A DNA stretch of 64,000 nucleotides from Natronorubrum halophilum (GTDB lineage Archaea > Halobacteriota > Halobacteria > Halobacteriales > Natrialbaceae), in NCBI RefSeq assembly GCF_003670115.1, contig NZ_QQTY01000003.1, forward strand, positions 62,001 to 126,000, read 5' to 3'. Position 1 is the first letter of the stretch; every line of letters begins with the position of its first letter. Under the pieces are notes generated by a model that did no database searches, was not told the DNA's origin, and worked only from the letters and a program-made list of their open reading frames with translations. Shown here one piece after another: positions 1 to 7,991 of this stretch. A program made the position numbers and the translations under genes.

Positions 1-2
1 AA

Positions 3-476
3 GGAGGGCTGGCGGACAGCCTCTTTGTACTCATCGGAATCGATCCGATCGCGTGGCTCCGGAACGGGTTCTGGTCCAGAAATCTAATAGCGTTCATGTC
101 TGTCTGGAGATGGACCGGATACAATATGATTATCTTCCTCGCTGGACTGCAGACGATTCCCGAATCGCTCTATGAAGCGGCGGAGATCGACGGAGCGACG
201 CGGCTCCAGAAATTTCGCTACGTGACGGTGCCACAGCTGAAGCCGGTACTGCTGTTCATCGTCATCACGAGCACGATCTCCATCTTCAAGAAGTTCGCAG
301 AGCCACAGCTGCTGATCACCTCCGGTGCACCCCTTAAAGAGACTCGAACGATCGTCTACTACATCTATCAGGTTGCGTTCCAGAACCTTGAGCTGGGGTA
401 CGGCTCTGCCCTGACCGTTCTACTCGTCGCGATTGTTACGACTGTGTCCCTGATCCAATTCCGGGTGGCTGATTAA
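3..476 (+). CDS. ABC sugar transporter permease, MalF/UgpA type (5' end outside window)
   Basis: This is an inner-membrane permease of a CUT1 carbohydrate ABC importer. The reading frame is open from the window edge, so the N-terminal helices lie outside; about 157 residues remain. The cytoplasmic EAA loop that docks onto the ATPase is visible (EAAEIDGATRLQKF), followed by hydrophobic segments and a short C-terminus. It is separated by one base from the second permease and belongs to the same transcription unit as that gene and the ATPase. The substrate-binding protein is not in the window but is presumably upstream. The sugar cannot be told from the sequence. Confidence 0.9.
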   Translation, partial: GGLADSLFVLIGIDPIAWLRNGFWSRNLIAFMSVWRWTGYNMIIFLAGLQTIPESLYEAAEIDGATRLQKFRYVTVPQLKPVLLFIVITSTISIFKKFAEPQLLITSGAPLKETRTIVYYIYQVAFQNLELGYGSALTVLLVAIVTTVSLIQFRVAD

Positions 477-477
477 G

Positions 478-1326
478 ATGCACGAAAAAGACCTGAACGA
501 GGCGCTGTGGAAGTTCGGTGGCTACGGATTCGTTATCGGCGCAGTCCTGTTCGTAATGATTCCGATCTACTGGCTCCTCATCGCTTCGACGCTCCCACAG
601 ACCGAAATTCTCGGAAACACCGGGAGTTTCCCACGACTGCTTCCAGGATCGCATTTCTTCGACAACGCTCAAGCGCTGGCGGAGCGCCAGACTGTCAACT
701 ACTATCAGAGCGTACTGAACAGCATCATCGTGGCGAGTCTGTACACTGTGCTCTCGTTGATCCTCTGCTCGATGAGCGGATTCGCCTTCGCTAAATACGA
801 TTTCAGATTCAAAGAGCTGATCTTCTTGGCGATCCTCGGTACTCTCATCATCCCGATCAATCTGCTTGTGATTCCACTGTTCTTGCTGGTCTCGAACATG
901 GGAATCTCGAACTCGTTTGCCGCGATTATCCTTCCGTGGGCAGCGTATCCGGTCGGAATCTTCTTCATGCGCCAAACGATGCAGTCTATACCGGATTCGC
1001 TGTTGGAAGCCGCCCGAATGGACGGGGCCACGGAATTTCAGCTCTACTACCGGGTCGCTCTCCCAGCGGTGAAATCCGGAATGGCGGCCCTGGCGGTGAT
1101 CCTCTTCTTATTCCAGTGGAACCTCTTCCTCTGGCCGTTAGTGGTTCTCCAAGAGGACAAGTTCACGATCCCCGTCGCACTAACAAAGATCATGAGCCAA
1201 CAGACGCCTGCGTACGATCAGCTGATGGTTGCGGCACTTATCGCTATCGTACCGATGCTCATCGTCTTTATCGCTCTGCAGCGTCACTTTGTAAATGGTA
1301 TCCTCGCAGGAGCAGTCAAGGAGTGA
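478..1326 (+). CDS. ABC sugar transporter permease, MalG/UgpE type
   Basis: This is the second permease of the CUT1 sugar importer. The 282-residue protein has an N-terminal membrane segment after KFGGYGFVIGAV, an extracellular loop (about residues 35-75), four further hydrophobic helices and the EAA loop EAARMDGATEFQ near residue 180. The length is usual for MalG-type subunits. The ATG lies one base after the stop of the upstream permease, and the ATPase begins six bases after its own stop, so the three genes are almost certainly cotranscribed. It would pair with the upstream permease to form the membrane channel. Confidence 0.93.
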   Translation: MHEKDLNEALWKFGGYGFVIGAVLFVMIPIYWLLIASTLPQTEILGNTGSFPRLLPGSHFFDNAQALAERQTVNYYQSVLNSIIVASLYTVLSLILCSMSGFAFAKYDFRFKELIFLAILGTLIIPINLLVIPLFLLVSNMGISNSFAAIILPWAAYPVGIFFMRQTMQSIPDSLLEAARMDGATEFQLYYRVALPAVKSGMAALAVILFLFQWNLFLWPLVVLQEDKFTIPVALTKIMSQQTPAYDQLMVAALIAIVPMLIVFIALQRHFVNGILAGAVKE

Positions 1327-1332
1327 TGATCA

Positions 1333-2439
1333 ATGACAGAAATAAAAATTGACGGACTGAAGAAGACGTACGACACCAAAAACAACGAGATCGTTGCAGT
1401 CGACGACCTTGATCTGGAAATAAAGGACGGAGAGTTCATCGTATTCGTCGGCCCCTCCGGATGTGGGAAGTCAACCACACTCCGGTGTATCGCTGGCTTG
1501 GAGAGTATTACCGAAGGAAAGGTGCAATTCGACGGTCAGGTAGTCAACAACCTTCGCTCCCGTGACCGGGACGTCGCGATGGTTTTCCAGAACTACGCTC
1601 TGTATCCGCACATGACCGTCGAACAGAACATGAGTTTCGGTCTCAAACTTTCTTCAAAACTATCGAGTGAAGAGATCAATTCACGTGTGACCGACACTGC
1701 GGAGATGATGGGAATCGATGACCTGTTGTCGAAAAAGCCGGGGGAGTTGTCTGGCGGCCAGCAACAGCGCGTAGCCCTGGGTCGCTCGATCGTTCGTGAA
1801 CCGGGAGTGTTCCTCATGGACGAACCATTGTCGAATCTGGACGCCAAGCTTCGGGCGGGGATGCGAACCGAAATTCAGGAACTTCAGAACGATCTGGATG
1901 TTACGACGATATACGTCACGCACGATCAAACCGAAGCGATGGCAATGGGTGATCGAATCGCTGTACTTAGCGACGGGATTCTACAACAGATCGATGTCCC
2001 GGAGGAGCTCTATAGAAACCCAATCAACGAGTTCGTTGCGGACTTCATTGGGAGCCCTAGCATAAACCTCTTCGATGTGGAAATCGAGGGACAAAACCTT
2101 ATCGGGCCTGGAGAGTTCACCTACAAGATGTCCACCTCTGGAGTGGGTGATCATCAACGACTTCGCATGGGTATCCGACCTGAGGATGTCGAAATTAATG
2201 ACGCAGGGAGTGAACTGGCTGTGAGCGTCGTAGAAAAAATGGGGAATGAGAACTTCATCTATGGGCAAATCGGAGAGAAAGAGGTCGTCGCTCGTACAGA
2301 CGCATCTATTCGACCTGAACCTGATGATCGGGTTGGGATCCACTTCGAGGAGGAGTCGGTATATCTCTTCGACGATCAGACTGGGGAGTCAATAAAAACG
2401 AAAACCGACGAGATTAGCCCCACTCAGGCTCAGATATAG
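1333..2439 (+). CDS. ABC transporter ATPase, MalK/UgpC/MsmK type
   Basis: This is the ATP-hydrolysing subunit that energises the sugar importer. The 368 residues hold Walker A (GPSGCGKST, about residue 40), Q-loop (VFQNYALYPHM), signature LSGGQQQR, Walker B VFLMDEPLSNLDAKLR and the switch histidine (YVTHDQTEAM). A C-terminal extension of about 130 residues corresponds to the TOBE/regulatory domain typical of CUT1 ATPases. It is the last gene of the operon. MalK-type ATPases are often shared by several importers, so it may serve more than the adjacent permeases. Confidence 0.95.
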   Translation: MTEIKIDGLKKTYDTKNNEIVAVDDLDLEIKDGEFIVFVGPSGCGKSTTLRCIAGLESITEGKVQFDGQVVNNLRSRDRDVAMVFQNYALYPHMTVEQNMSFGLKLSSKLSSEEINSRVTDTAEMMGIDDLLSKKPGELSGGQQQRVALGRSIVREPGVFLMDEPLSNLDAKLRAGMRTEIQELQNDLDVTTIYVTHDQTEAMAMGDRIAVLSDGILQQIDVPEELYRNPINEFVADFIGSPSINLFDVEIEGQNLIGPGEFTYKMSTSGVGDHQRLRMGIRPEDVEINDAGSELAVSVVEKMGNENFIYGQIGEKEVVARTDASIRPEPDDRVGIHFEEESVYLFDDQTGESIKTKTDEISPTQAQI

Positions 2440-2753
2440 ATCGGCGCTATCCCTGTTGAAATATCGGCAGTAGAACGAGGAACACGCGTTCATCAAGAGC
2501 GTTCTTGTCATTCTCATCATGATGATCTGAGGGACGGGGAATAGGCACTTCAGAGTTCAACGTCTCTTCGGCCCGCGTATTAGCGGATGGGTTGTGCGCC
2601 CTTGCTAACCTTGTCCTGCAAACAAGATGGAAAACGTCACATCTCTGGTTTCCAGAAACCGGATGTTAGCTCGTCTATTCGTCGTCCCGGCCAACCAGTA
2701 TCTCAACGCTTGCGCCGAGAACCGTGTCATCGAAACCCACCAATTCGTCTCCG
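2440..2753. other. Intergenic, converging 3' ends
   Basis: This stretch separates the 3' ends of the ATPase and of the acetyltransferase fusion gene. I see no protein-like reading frame that I recognise, and no clear terminator beyond short palindromes such as the one around 2512-2525 (atcatgatgat). Confidence 0.4.
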
Positions 2754-4397
2754 TTACTGCCGATAGAGATCGAACCCGACGTCCGTCCTATGGACTCCCC
2801 TGGGTTTGTATCCGAGTTCGCCGCTCATTCCACAGAGTTCTGCAAGAAGATAAACCACACTGAGCCACATTTCTGTCCCCTGCAACGTGGCCGGTTCGTC
2901 GGTGAGTTCGAACGCGAACCCCTGGCCATTGCGCCAGTGATCTAGTACCTGATCAAGCTGGATCCGAGCCCACTTCTCGATTTCGTCGCGTCGGTAGTCC
3001 GTCTGTTGTCCGCACAGCCACAACGGGTGAACGACGTCTAGGGTATTACACGCGTTCCTTGGACCCTCCCGAAAGTGGGTCGAATCGCGTCCGTGACGCA
3101 GCACGGTGTCGATCGTAGCCTCCGGGAAAGGTACCTCTAGGCCGTACTGAGCGTACGTGCCCCTTGTCGCTCGATAGAAGCCGTTCACTGGTTGAAGCCA
3201 TCCTTCATCTGCGGTGGGTTTGCCCCAGAGGCCGGTATCCGGGTCTATCGAGGTTTCGAGCCAGCCGAACACCGATGCAGGCGAACGATCACTGGCGAAG
3301 TATCGGTGGTTGAAGTAGAGTCCAGTTGCGTAATGATCTATCCAAGCCCCACAGCCCCACGCGTTGGTTTCCCACGGGAGTTCTTCGAGGTGCTCGTACA
3401 GGTCCTCGGGCGAGAGGTTGTCGACGGCAAATATTCGGTGTTCAAACGTCTCACCGAGGACTTCGAGTGCGTACCCCACCGAGAGGATGTGATACGGTCT
3501 CCACTCCGGTGGGAGTGTAGTCGGGTCGTGGTCTTTCGAGGGGTTCTCACCTGAATTCGGTAACAGCCCGGTATCCGGGTCTTGAAGGTCCTGTAATTCT
3601 TCTATCAATTCTGTGCGGTTCCATCCTGGTGGAGTTTCGTCGAACATGCCTGCGATTTCCACGGCATCGCACAGGGCGCGAACGGGCGTCGAATCGGGGT
3701 GATCGGGGAGGTTTCCGTCTGGAGCACTGCGTTGGTGGGTGGATATTACGTTAGAAACCTGTTCGGCTACCATCTCGCCGAACTGGGACAGGCGATCACG
3801 GAGATCAGAATCGGAGTCGGGTCCGTTGCTCTCGCCCCGATAACCGACAATCGTGCCCGGATTGCCGACGACGATCGCATACTCGGGGACGTCGGAGGTG
3901 ACGACGGCTCCTGCACCAATGACACTGTGTGACCCCATCGCCGTCCCGTCGAGGACGACCGCGCCCGCACCAATCCACACGTCGTCTCCGACCTCGATAC
4001 CCTCGTATCGGTTCCCTTGTTGGTGTATCGGGGTGTCGGGATCTGCAAACACGTGATTTTCTCCCCAGAGGCTGGCCGTGGAGGCGATGCGGACGCCATC
4101 GCCGACCGTAACCTTGCCTGCGATGTTCACGTATGGGTTCACCGAACAATTTGCTCCGATGGTGACGTCCCCTCGAACGATCGCGCCGCTGGCGATGATG
4201 GTGCCATCACCGATACGTCCGTTCGGGAGGTCGACGACTGCCTCCTCGGAGATGAACACGTTGTCACCGATGGACAGATCATACTCGTCACGTAGAAACG
4301 TCTGCCATTCAGTCTGTACCGCTTCCATCGACTCCGGTATCTCTCGCCACGGAAGGTGGGAGATCACTCTGTCCCGGTGGATGTCATACGATGTCAT
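2754..4397 (-). CDS. Hexapeptide-repeat acyltransferase fused to a long C-terminal domain
   Basis: The 547-residue protein has two parts. Residues about 35-205 form a left-handed beta-helix built from hexapeptide repeats (IGDGTIIASGAIVRGDVTIG, then VGDDVWIGAGAVVLDG and VIGAGAVVTSDVPEYAIVVG), the pattern of serine/sugar acetyltransferases; the catalytic His is probably in ENHVFADPDTPIHQQ. Residues about 215-547 are rich in Trp and Tyr with repeated segments of the type DPDTGLWGKP and QDPDTGLLPNSG. That pattern resembles helical toroid (terpene-cyclase/glycosidase-like) folds, but this is an inference from composition. It converges on the sugar importer and may modify or process a carbohydrate. 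Family-wide the acetyltransferase usually stands alone, so the fusion is notable. Confidence 0.75.
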   Translation of the reverse strand: MTSYDIHRDRVISHLPWREIPESMEAVQTEWQTFLRDEYDLSIGDNVFISEEAVVDLPNGRIGDGTIIASGAIVRGDVTIGANCSVNPYVNIAGKVTVGDGVRIASTASLWGENHVFADPDTPIHQQGNRYEGIEVGDDVWIGAGAVVLDGTAMGSHSVIGAGAVVTSDVPEYAIVVGNPGTIVGYRGESNGPDSDSDLRDRLSQFGEMVAEQVSNVISTHQRSAPDGNLPDHPDSTPVRALCDAVEIAGMFDETPPGWNRTELIEELQDLQDPDTGLLPNSGENPSKDHDPTTLPPEWRPYHILSVGYALEVLGETFEHRIFAVDNLSPEDLYEHLEELPWETNAWGCGAWIDHYATGLYFNHRYFASDRSPASVFGWLETSIDPDTGLWGKPTADEGWLQPVNGFYRATRGTYAQYGLEVPFPEATIDTVLRHGRDSTHFREGPRNACNTLDVVHPLWLCGQQTDYRRDEIEKWARIQLDQVLDHWRNGQGFAFELTDEPATLQGTEMWLSVVYLLAELCGMSGELGYKPRGVHRTDVGFDLYRQ

Positions 4398-4565
4398 GAG
4401 ATCTCATTCCACACTTTCTCAATGACAGTATTATACGTTTGGATGCTTGTGTAGTGGTTCCTGGAGACGGCACTGTCCAAAACCCCTCCCCTCAGTCGAT
4501 GTCGGCGTGAAGTGTCGAACCACTGAAATTCGACGAAGACGTCATCAAGGTACCCGGGGCATTAT

Positions 4566-4649
4566 CTAACTCAGCACCTTCTCGTCTGGCGTGTTTCCGC
4601 CGAGCGATTGACGCGGTCTCTGGTGGTTGTAATAGTGCATGGATATTGC
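4566..4649 (-). pseudogene. C-terminal tail of a DDE transposase (remnant)
   Basis: On the minus strand the frame ending in TAG at 4566 reads MHYYNHQRPRQSLGGNTP followed by a short tail. This is the typical C-terminal signature of integrase-core transposases (YYNHQRPHQSL-G-TP). The preceding sequence is not recognisable as transposase, so only the tail survives. Confidence 0.65.
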
Positions 4650-4835
4650 AATACATTAGCGTGCGTTTGCCCGACTGCTTATCCGTGAGTTGTGAACGTA
4701 TCAACGCGCATCCTGAGGACGTGAAACCGCGTTTTGATGGCGTATCGGTTAGTATACTCGACGCAATTGCTCAATCCTCCTCGAGAGAAGTCCGATAGCC
4801 GACTTGATCGACGAGAAACGTCGTCTCAGAGGATC

Positions 4836-5244
4836 GGCTCTGTTGAAATTATCAGCGGTTAACAAATTTTGAGAGAGGTCGGTAAGTACAGGTGAAGCAC
4901 ACATCGTTCAGTGTGGGAACATATTTACTGAAGGGTTCAGAAACTAACGTATGAACATGGTGCTTAATTTCGACTTGGAGAATCCGTGGTTGTTCGTCTT
5001 CACGAATGCTGTTATCTGGGTAGCTATCTCAGTTTTTATCAAAATGGCATTCTTCAACGGTGAGTTAGCCAAAGCAGTCATCACGGGAGGTGCAGGTAGT
5101 ATCGCGTTTGGAGTGGGTATGCTCTATGTTAGACAGAGTAATAGAGATTAAGCACTATCGTAATAACATGCGATAAGTACGCATCTGTAGTGTGCGTGTG
5201 TTTCACGCTAAAGGATACATGAAGAATAGGATTTCAACAGAGCC
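4836..5244. mobile_element. Short non-autonomous element with IS6-like terminal repeats
   Basis: The 409-bp unit is bounded by a perfect 14-bp inverted repeat, GGCTCTGTTGAAAT, at 4836 and ending at 5244. It has no transposase. The flanks are AGAGGATC and GAGGGATC, which share only the last five bases, so a target duplication is at best decayed. It carries one ORF (4951-5151). A second copy of its right-hand end lies at 11099. GGCTCTGTTG-type ends are characteristic of IS6-family elements, so it is probably mobilised in trans. Confidence 0.6.
4951..5151 (+). CDS. Small two-helix membrane protein inside the IS6-like element
   Basis: The 66-residue product has two hydrophobic segments, about residues 12-33 (LFVFTNAVIWVAISVFI) and 38-58 (AVITGGAGSIAFGVGMLYV), separated by a polar turn, and a charged C-terminus. 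It is the only ORF of the 409-bp element. I do not recognise the family. It could be a true cargo gene or a relic captured between two insertion-sequence ends. Confidence 0.5.
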   Translation: MNMVLNFDLENPWLFVFTNAVIWVAISVFIKMAFFNGELAKAVITGGAGSIAFGVGMLYVRQSNRD

Positions 5245-6042
5245 GAGGGATCGTGTTTCTCGGTCAATCAGTGAAGAAACGCACCCGCCGTCAATTCCAT
5301 GACGACCAAACAAGTAACATCGAGTACCCACTTTGTTTCAATTGATATTGCAAAGAATCAACAAAATCGACCGGTATTAATCTGGACAGTAGTCTCGCTA
5401 ACTGCGACCCGCGTCGACGAAGCGGTTCTCAGAAACCGTTGGTTTCTGATGCGCTGCTCTCGTGCAGCGCTCTCCTGAACGTCGCCGGGTTTGAAATAAT
5501 GGAAGACAGTAGGTGAAAATAGTTACAGACCGCTCCGTGAGAGCGTTCAACGCTTACTTTAGCGAGAATCGTTGTTGTCTCTCGAAATGACTAACTGGTT
5601 TCGTGAAAGCGGGCGGCGAATGCCCCGACGGATATCGCCTCGAATCAACTCACGGTTCCGCTATCGGCTGTGACGACCACCTCGAGCAGTTCATCTCGAT
5701 CTGCGGATTAACATCCGAAGACGCTGCCGGTCTCTGCATCATCGTCCGGCCGGCGGTATCTCTCGTTCCCGCTGTCGCCTCGCACCGTACAATCCACCCC
5801 CACCCATGTCCCAGGAAAGGGTGGCCGTGGCCTGTCCGGGAATCAGTCGGAGATCGTACAGCGGTTTTACACGGGGACTCCAAACGCGACAGTATTTGAC
5901 GTCCAGTTTCGGAACTCGCACAAACACATCGCTGTGAGTCTTGACGTGACTCCGGGCCGTCGAGCGATTGAAAAATATCCCTGCTCACAAAACCGGAATC
6001 AGACCACCGTTTTGCGATTCTACAGAGGAAACAAGGCGAGTG
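5245..6042. other. No recognisable gene
   Basis: This stretch lies between the short IS6-like element and the left end of the tnpA/tnpB element. On the minus strand, 5739-5960 keeps an open frame with moderately protein-like composition (for example VFVRVPKLDVKYCRVW), but no start, domain or family could be identified. It may be an eroded gene. Confidence 0.3.
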
Positions 6043-6063
6043 CCTCGGGGCTTGACCCCGAGG
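6043..6063. repeat. Left-end hairpin of the tnpA/tnpB element
   Basis: This is a perfect 8-bp stem with loop CTTGA, located 13 bases beyond the tnpA stop. The same stem and loop recur at the right end. It is the probable TnpA recognition hairpin. Confidence 0.75.
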
Positions 6064-6076
6064 GTGAAGCCGATAC

Positions 6077-6475
6077 TTAGACGTGTTCTGTTCGCTCGAT
6101 ATACTGTTCAATCGTCTCCGTTGAGACTGTTCCCGCTGTTCCAATGTAGTACGACTGCTCCGAGAATCCACCACCCCACAGGTACTCCTCCAAGAACGAC
6201 TCGTGCTGTTCCCACATCTCTCGTGCCGTGATACTCTTGACCGTCCGTACAATCTCACTTGGCGCGTGTTTCGGGTGAGCCGAGAGGAACAGATGTACGT
6301 GGTCGGGTGAGATGTGCAACGACAGTATCTTGTAGCCATACTCGTCGCACACGTCATGAAAACTCGATTTTAGTGATTCTTCGATTGGTTCGAGAATCGC
6401 GTGTCGGTACTTCGGGCACCACACGAAGTGGTAGTTCACGTTGTACACTGTGTGATTCGACCGCTTCTCCCTCAT
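6077..6475 (-). CDS. tnpA: IS200/IS605-family transposase TnpA (Y1 HUH)
   Basis: This single-strand DNA transposase excises and inserts the element. The 132 residues include the HUH pair His59 and His61 in SPDHVHLF and the catalytic tyrosine at 109 or 110 in QSYYIGTAG, with the conserved start NYHFVWCPKYRH. The length is normal for the family. It is transcribed away from the DUF2080 gene and tnpB. It appears complete. Confidence 0.95.
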   Translation of the reverse strand: MREKRSNHTVYNVNYHFVWCPKYRHAILEPIEESLKSSFHDVCDEYGYKILSLHISPDHVHLFLSAHPKHAPSEIVRTVKSITAREMWEQHESFLEEYLWGGGFSEQSYYIGTAGTVSTETIEQYIERTEHV

Positions 6476-6528
6476 ATCGAACCCATTCCACCAACACAGT
6501 TAAGTATATCCAAAGGATATACTCTTGT

Positions 6529-6684
6529 ATGGCGAACCGCTTTGAAATCGACGGCGAGGAGGTTCTCGACGGTGAGGTCAAACCGTTCGGGAACAGCTCC
6601 CACGTCACCGTCCCCAAACGCTGGCGGGGAGCCGACGTGAAGGTCGTCCGAACCTCCGAACCCACTGAACAAGACGAAGAATGA
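6529..6684 (+). CDS. DUF2080 transposase-associated small protein
   Basis: The product has 51 residues with the pattern FEIDGEEVLDGEVKPFGNSS followed by HVTVPKRWRG, matching the haloarchaeal DUF2080 transposon-encoded proteins. It resembles an AbrB/MazE-type DNA-binding fold. The start at 6529 follows the AT-rich stretch TATACTCTTGT, consistent with a leaderless or short-leader transcript. Its last four bases overlap the start of tnpB (ATGA), so the two are translationally coupled. It probably regulates the element. Confidence 0.85.
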   Translation: MANRFEIDGEEVLDGEVKPFGNSSHVTVPKRWRGADVKVVRTSEPTEQDEE

Positions 6685-7955
6685 CAGATTCACAGGCTCT
6701 CGTCAAGACGCTGGATTTCCAACTGAACATCCAGAGTGACAACGAGAGCCTGCTGTACGACGCCACCCTCGAAGCCCGCTCGGTCTACAACGAAACCATC
6801 AGGCTCGCCAAAGAAGGCGTGGACTGGGACGCGATTCCCGACCGTGTGGCCGACGATGCCGACCTCGTGAAGAACACGACCCAGCGCGTCGTTGCGAAGG
6901 CGCTCGGTGCGATGGAGAACTACTTCGAGTACGACGACTTCGGCCAGCCAAGTCACACCAAGGACGGCGCGTACCCACTTAGAGCGAACTACGAGGAGGG
7001 GTACAACCTGTCGCTCACCGACGATGGTGACGTGACGTTCCGCATCAGCGCGAAGCCATACAAACACGTCAAGGGTGTCCTCGAAGGGAGTGACGCCCAC
7101 CTCGACATTCTCAAGACCACACTCACGAGCGACGAGTGGAAAGTTGGGACGGCAGAAGCCCTGTTCCACAACGAGAACCCCGAGTTGCACGTCAACGTCA
7201 CCAACACCGAGCAGACCGTTCGGGACAAGCACGACTCACGAACTGTAGTTGGTGTGGACGTGAACGAGGACAACGTGGCTCTCACTGCACTTTCAGAAGA
7301 TGGCGTTGAGGATACGTTGGTTATCGACTTCCCCGAAATCAAGTTCGAGCGCCACCGCTACTTCACGATGCGAAAGCGCGTGCAGAATGCGGGGAAAGAC
7401 AGCATCCACGACACACTCGAAGGGCGCGAAGAACGGTTCGTCCGCGACCGACTCCACAAGGTATCTCGGCACATCGTGGAGTGGAGCCAGCAGTTCGAGA
7501 AGCCGTGTATCGTCTTTGAAGACCTCAAAGAGATGCGCGACAGTATCGACTACGGCACTCGGATGAATCGACGCTTGCACCACCTCCCGTTCCGCGCCCT
7601 TCAGTTCTATACGTCGTACAAGGCGTCATTCGAGGGCATCCCGACTGCGTGGATTGACCCTGCGTACACGAGCCAACGGTGTCCGATGTGCGGACACACG
7701 GAGCGTGCGAACCGTAACAAAAAGCGGTTCAAGTGTCGGGACTGTGGGCATCAAGACCACAGCGACCGAAGTGCAAGTGTCAACATCGCCGTGAAAGGCG
7801 TGAATAAACTCGATTGGAATGTGCCTGCTCTCAACAGCCTTCCCGTTGTTCGGAAACTGCGACGGCAGGCATCGGGGGCCGTGGACGCCCCGACCGTGAC
7901 CCACGCAACCGTTCGAGGCTATCAGGCCGATGGTCGTGTGGGAGTATCCGACTAA
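6681..7955 (+). CDS. tnpB: RNA-guided endonuclease TnpB
   Basis: TnpB proteins are RuvC-type nucleases programmed by an omega (re)RNA made from the transposon's right end. The 424-residue protein has RuvC-I (VVGVDVNEDN, Asp near 192), RuvC-II (VFEDLKEMR, Glu near 279), a zinc ribbon with CPMCGH near 333 and CRDCGH near 351, and RuvC-III (HSDRSASVNIA, Asp near 361). All catalytic residues are present and the length is normal. It overlaps the DUF2080 gene by four bases. The region from its 3' end into the 7966-7988 hairpin is where the guide RNA scaffold is expected. Confidence 0.95.
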   Translation: MTDSQALVKTLDFQLNIQSDNESLLYDATLEARSVYNETIRLAKEGVDWDAIPDRVADDADLVKNTTQRVVAKALGAMENYFEYDDFGQPSHTKDGAYPLRANYEEGYNLSLTDDGDVTFRISAKPYKHVKGVLEGSDAHLDILKTTLTSDEWKVGTAEALFHNENPELHVNVTNTEQTVRDKHDSRTVVGVDVNEDNVALTALSEDGVEDTLVIDFPEIKFERHRYFTMRKRVQNAGKDSIHDTLEGREERFVRDRLHKVSRHIVEWSQQFEKPCIVFEDLKEMRDSIDYGTRMNRRLHHLPFRALQFYTSYKASFEGIPTAWIDPAYTSQRCPMCGHTERANRNKKRFKCRDCGHQDHSDRSASVNIAVKGVNKLDWNVPALNSLPVVRKLRRQASGAVDAPTVTHATVRGYQADGRVGVSD

Positions 7956-7965
7956 ACCACGGGAA

Positions 7966-7988
7966 GCCTCGGGGCTTGACCCCGAGGC
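7966..7988. repeat. Right-end hairpin of the tnpA/tnpB element
   Basis: This is a 9-bp perfect stem with loop CTTGA that repeats the left-end hairpin. It lies 11 bases after the tnpB stop and would form the 3' part of the predicted omega RNA scaffold, with the guide reading into the flank. Confidence 0.7.
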
Positions 7989-7991
7989 GGT

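Larger units (their letters stand above)
6043..7988. mobile_element. IS200/IS605-type element with divergent tnpA and tnpB
   Basis: The unit has tnpA on the minus strand at the left, a DUF2080-type small gene, and tnpB on the plus strand. The outer boundaries given are the two hairpins with identical stem-loop core (CCTCGGGG, loop CTTGA, CCCCGAGG) at 6043-6063 and 7966-7988; true cleavage sites should lie some bases outside them. IS605-type elements lack inverted terminal repeats and target duplications and are recognised through such subterminal hairpins. All three genes are intact, so the element may be active. Its right end sits only a few bases from the stop codon of the PL14-like gene. 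Confidence 0.85.

Noticed and set aside
5650-6357. Long minus-strand open frame (235 codons) across the left end of the tnpA element
   Set aside because: It overlaps tnpA in another frame, is Arg/Ser-rich and has no domain; it is a shadow of tnpA and GC-rich sequence.
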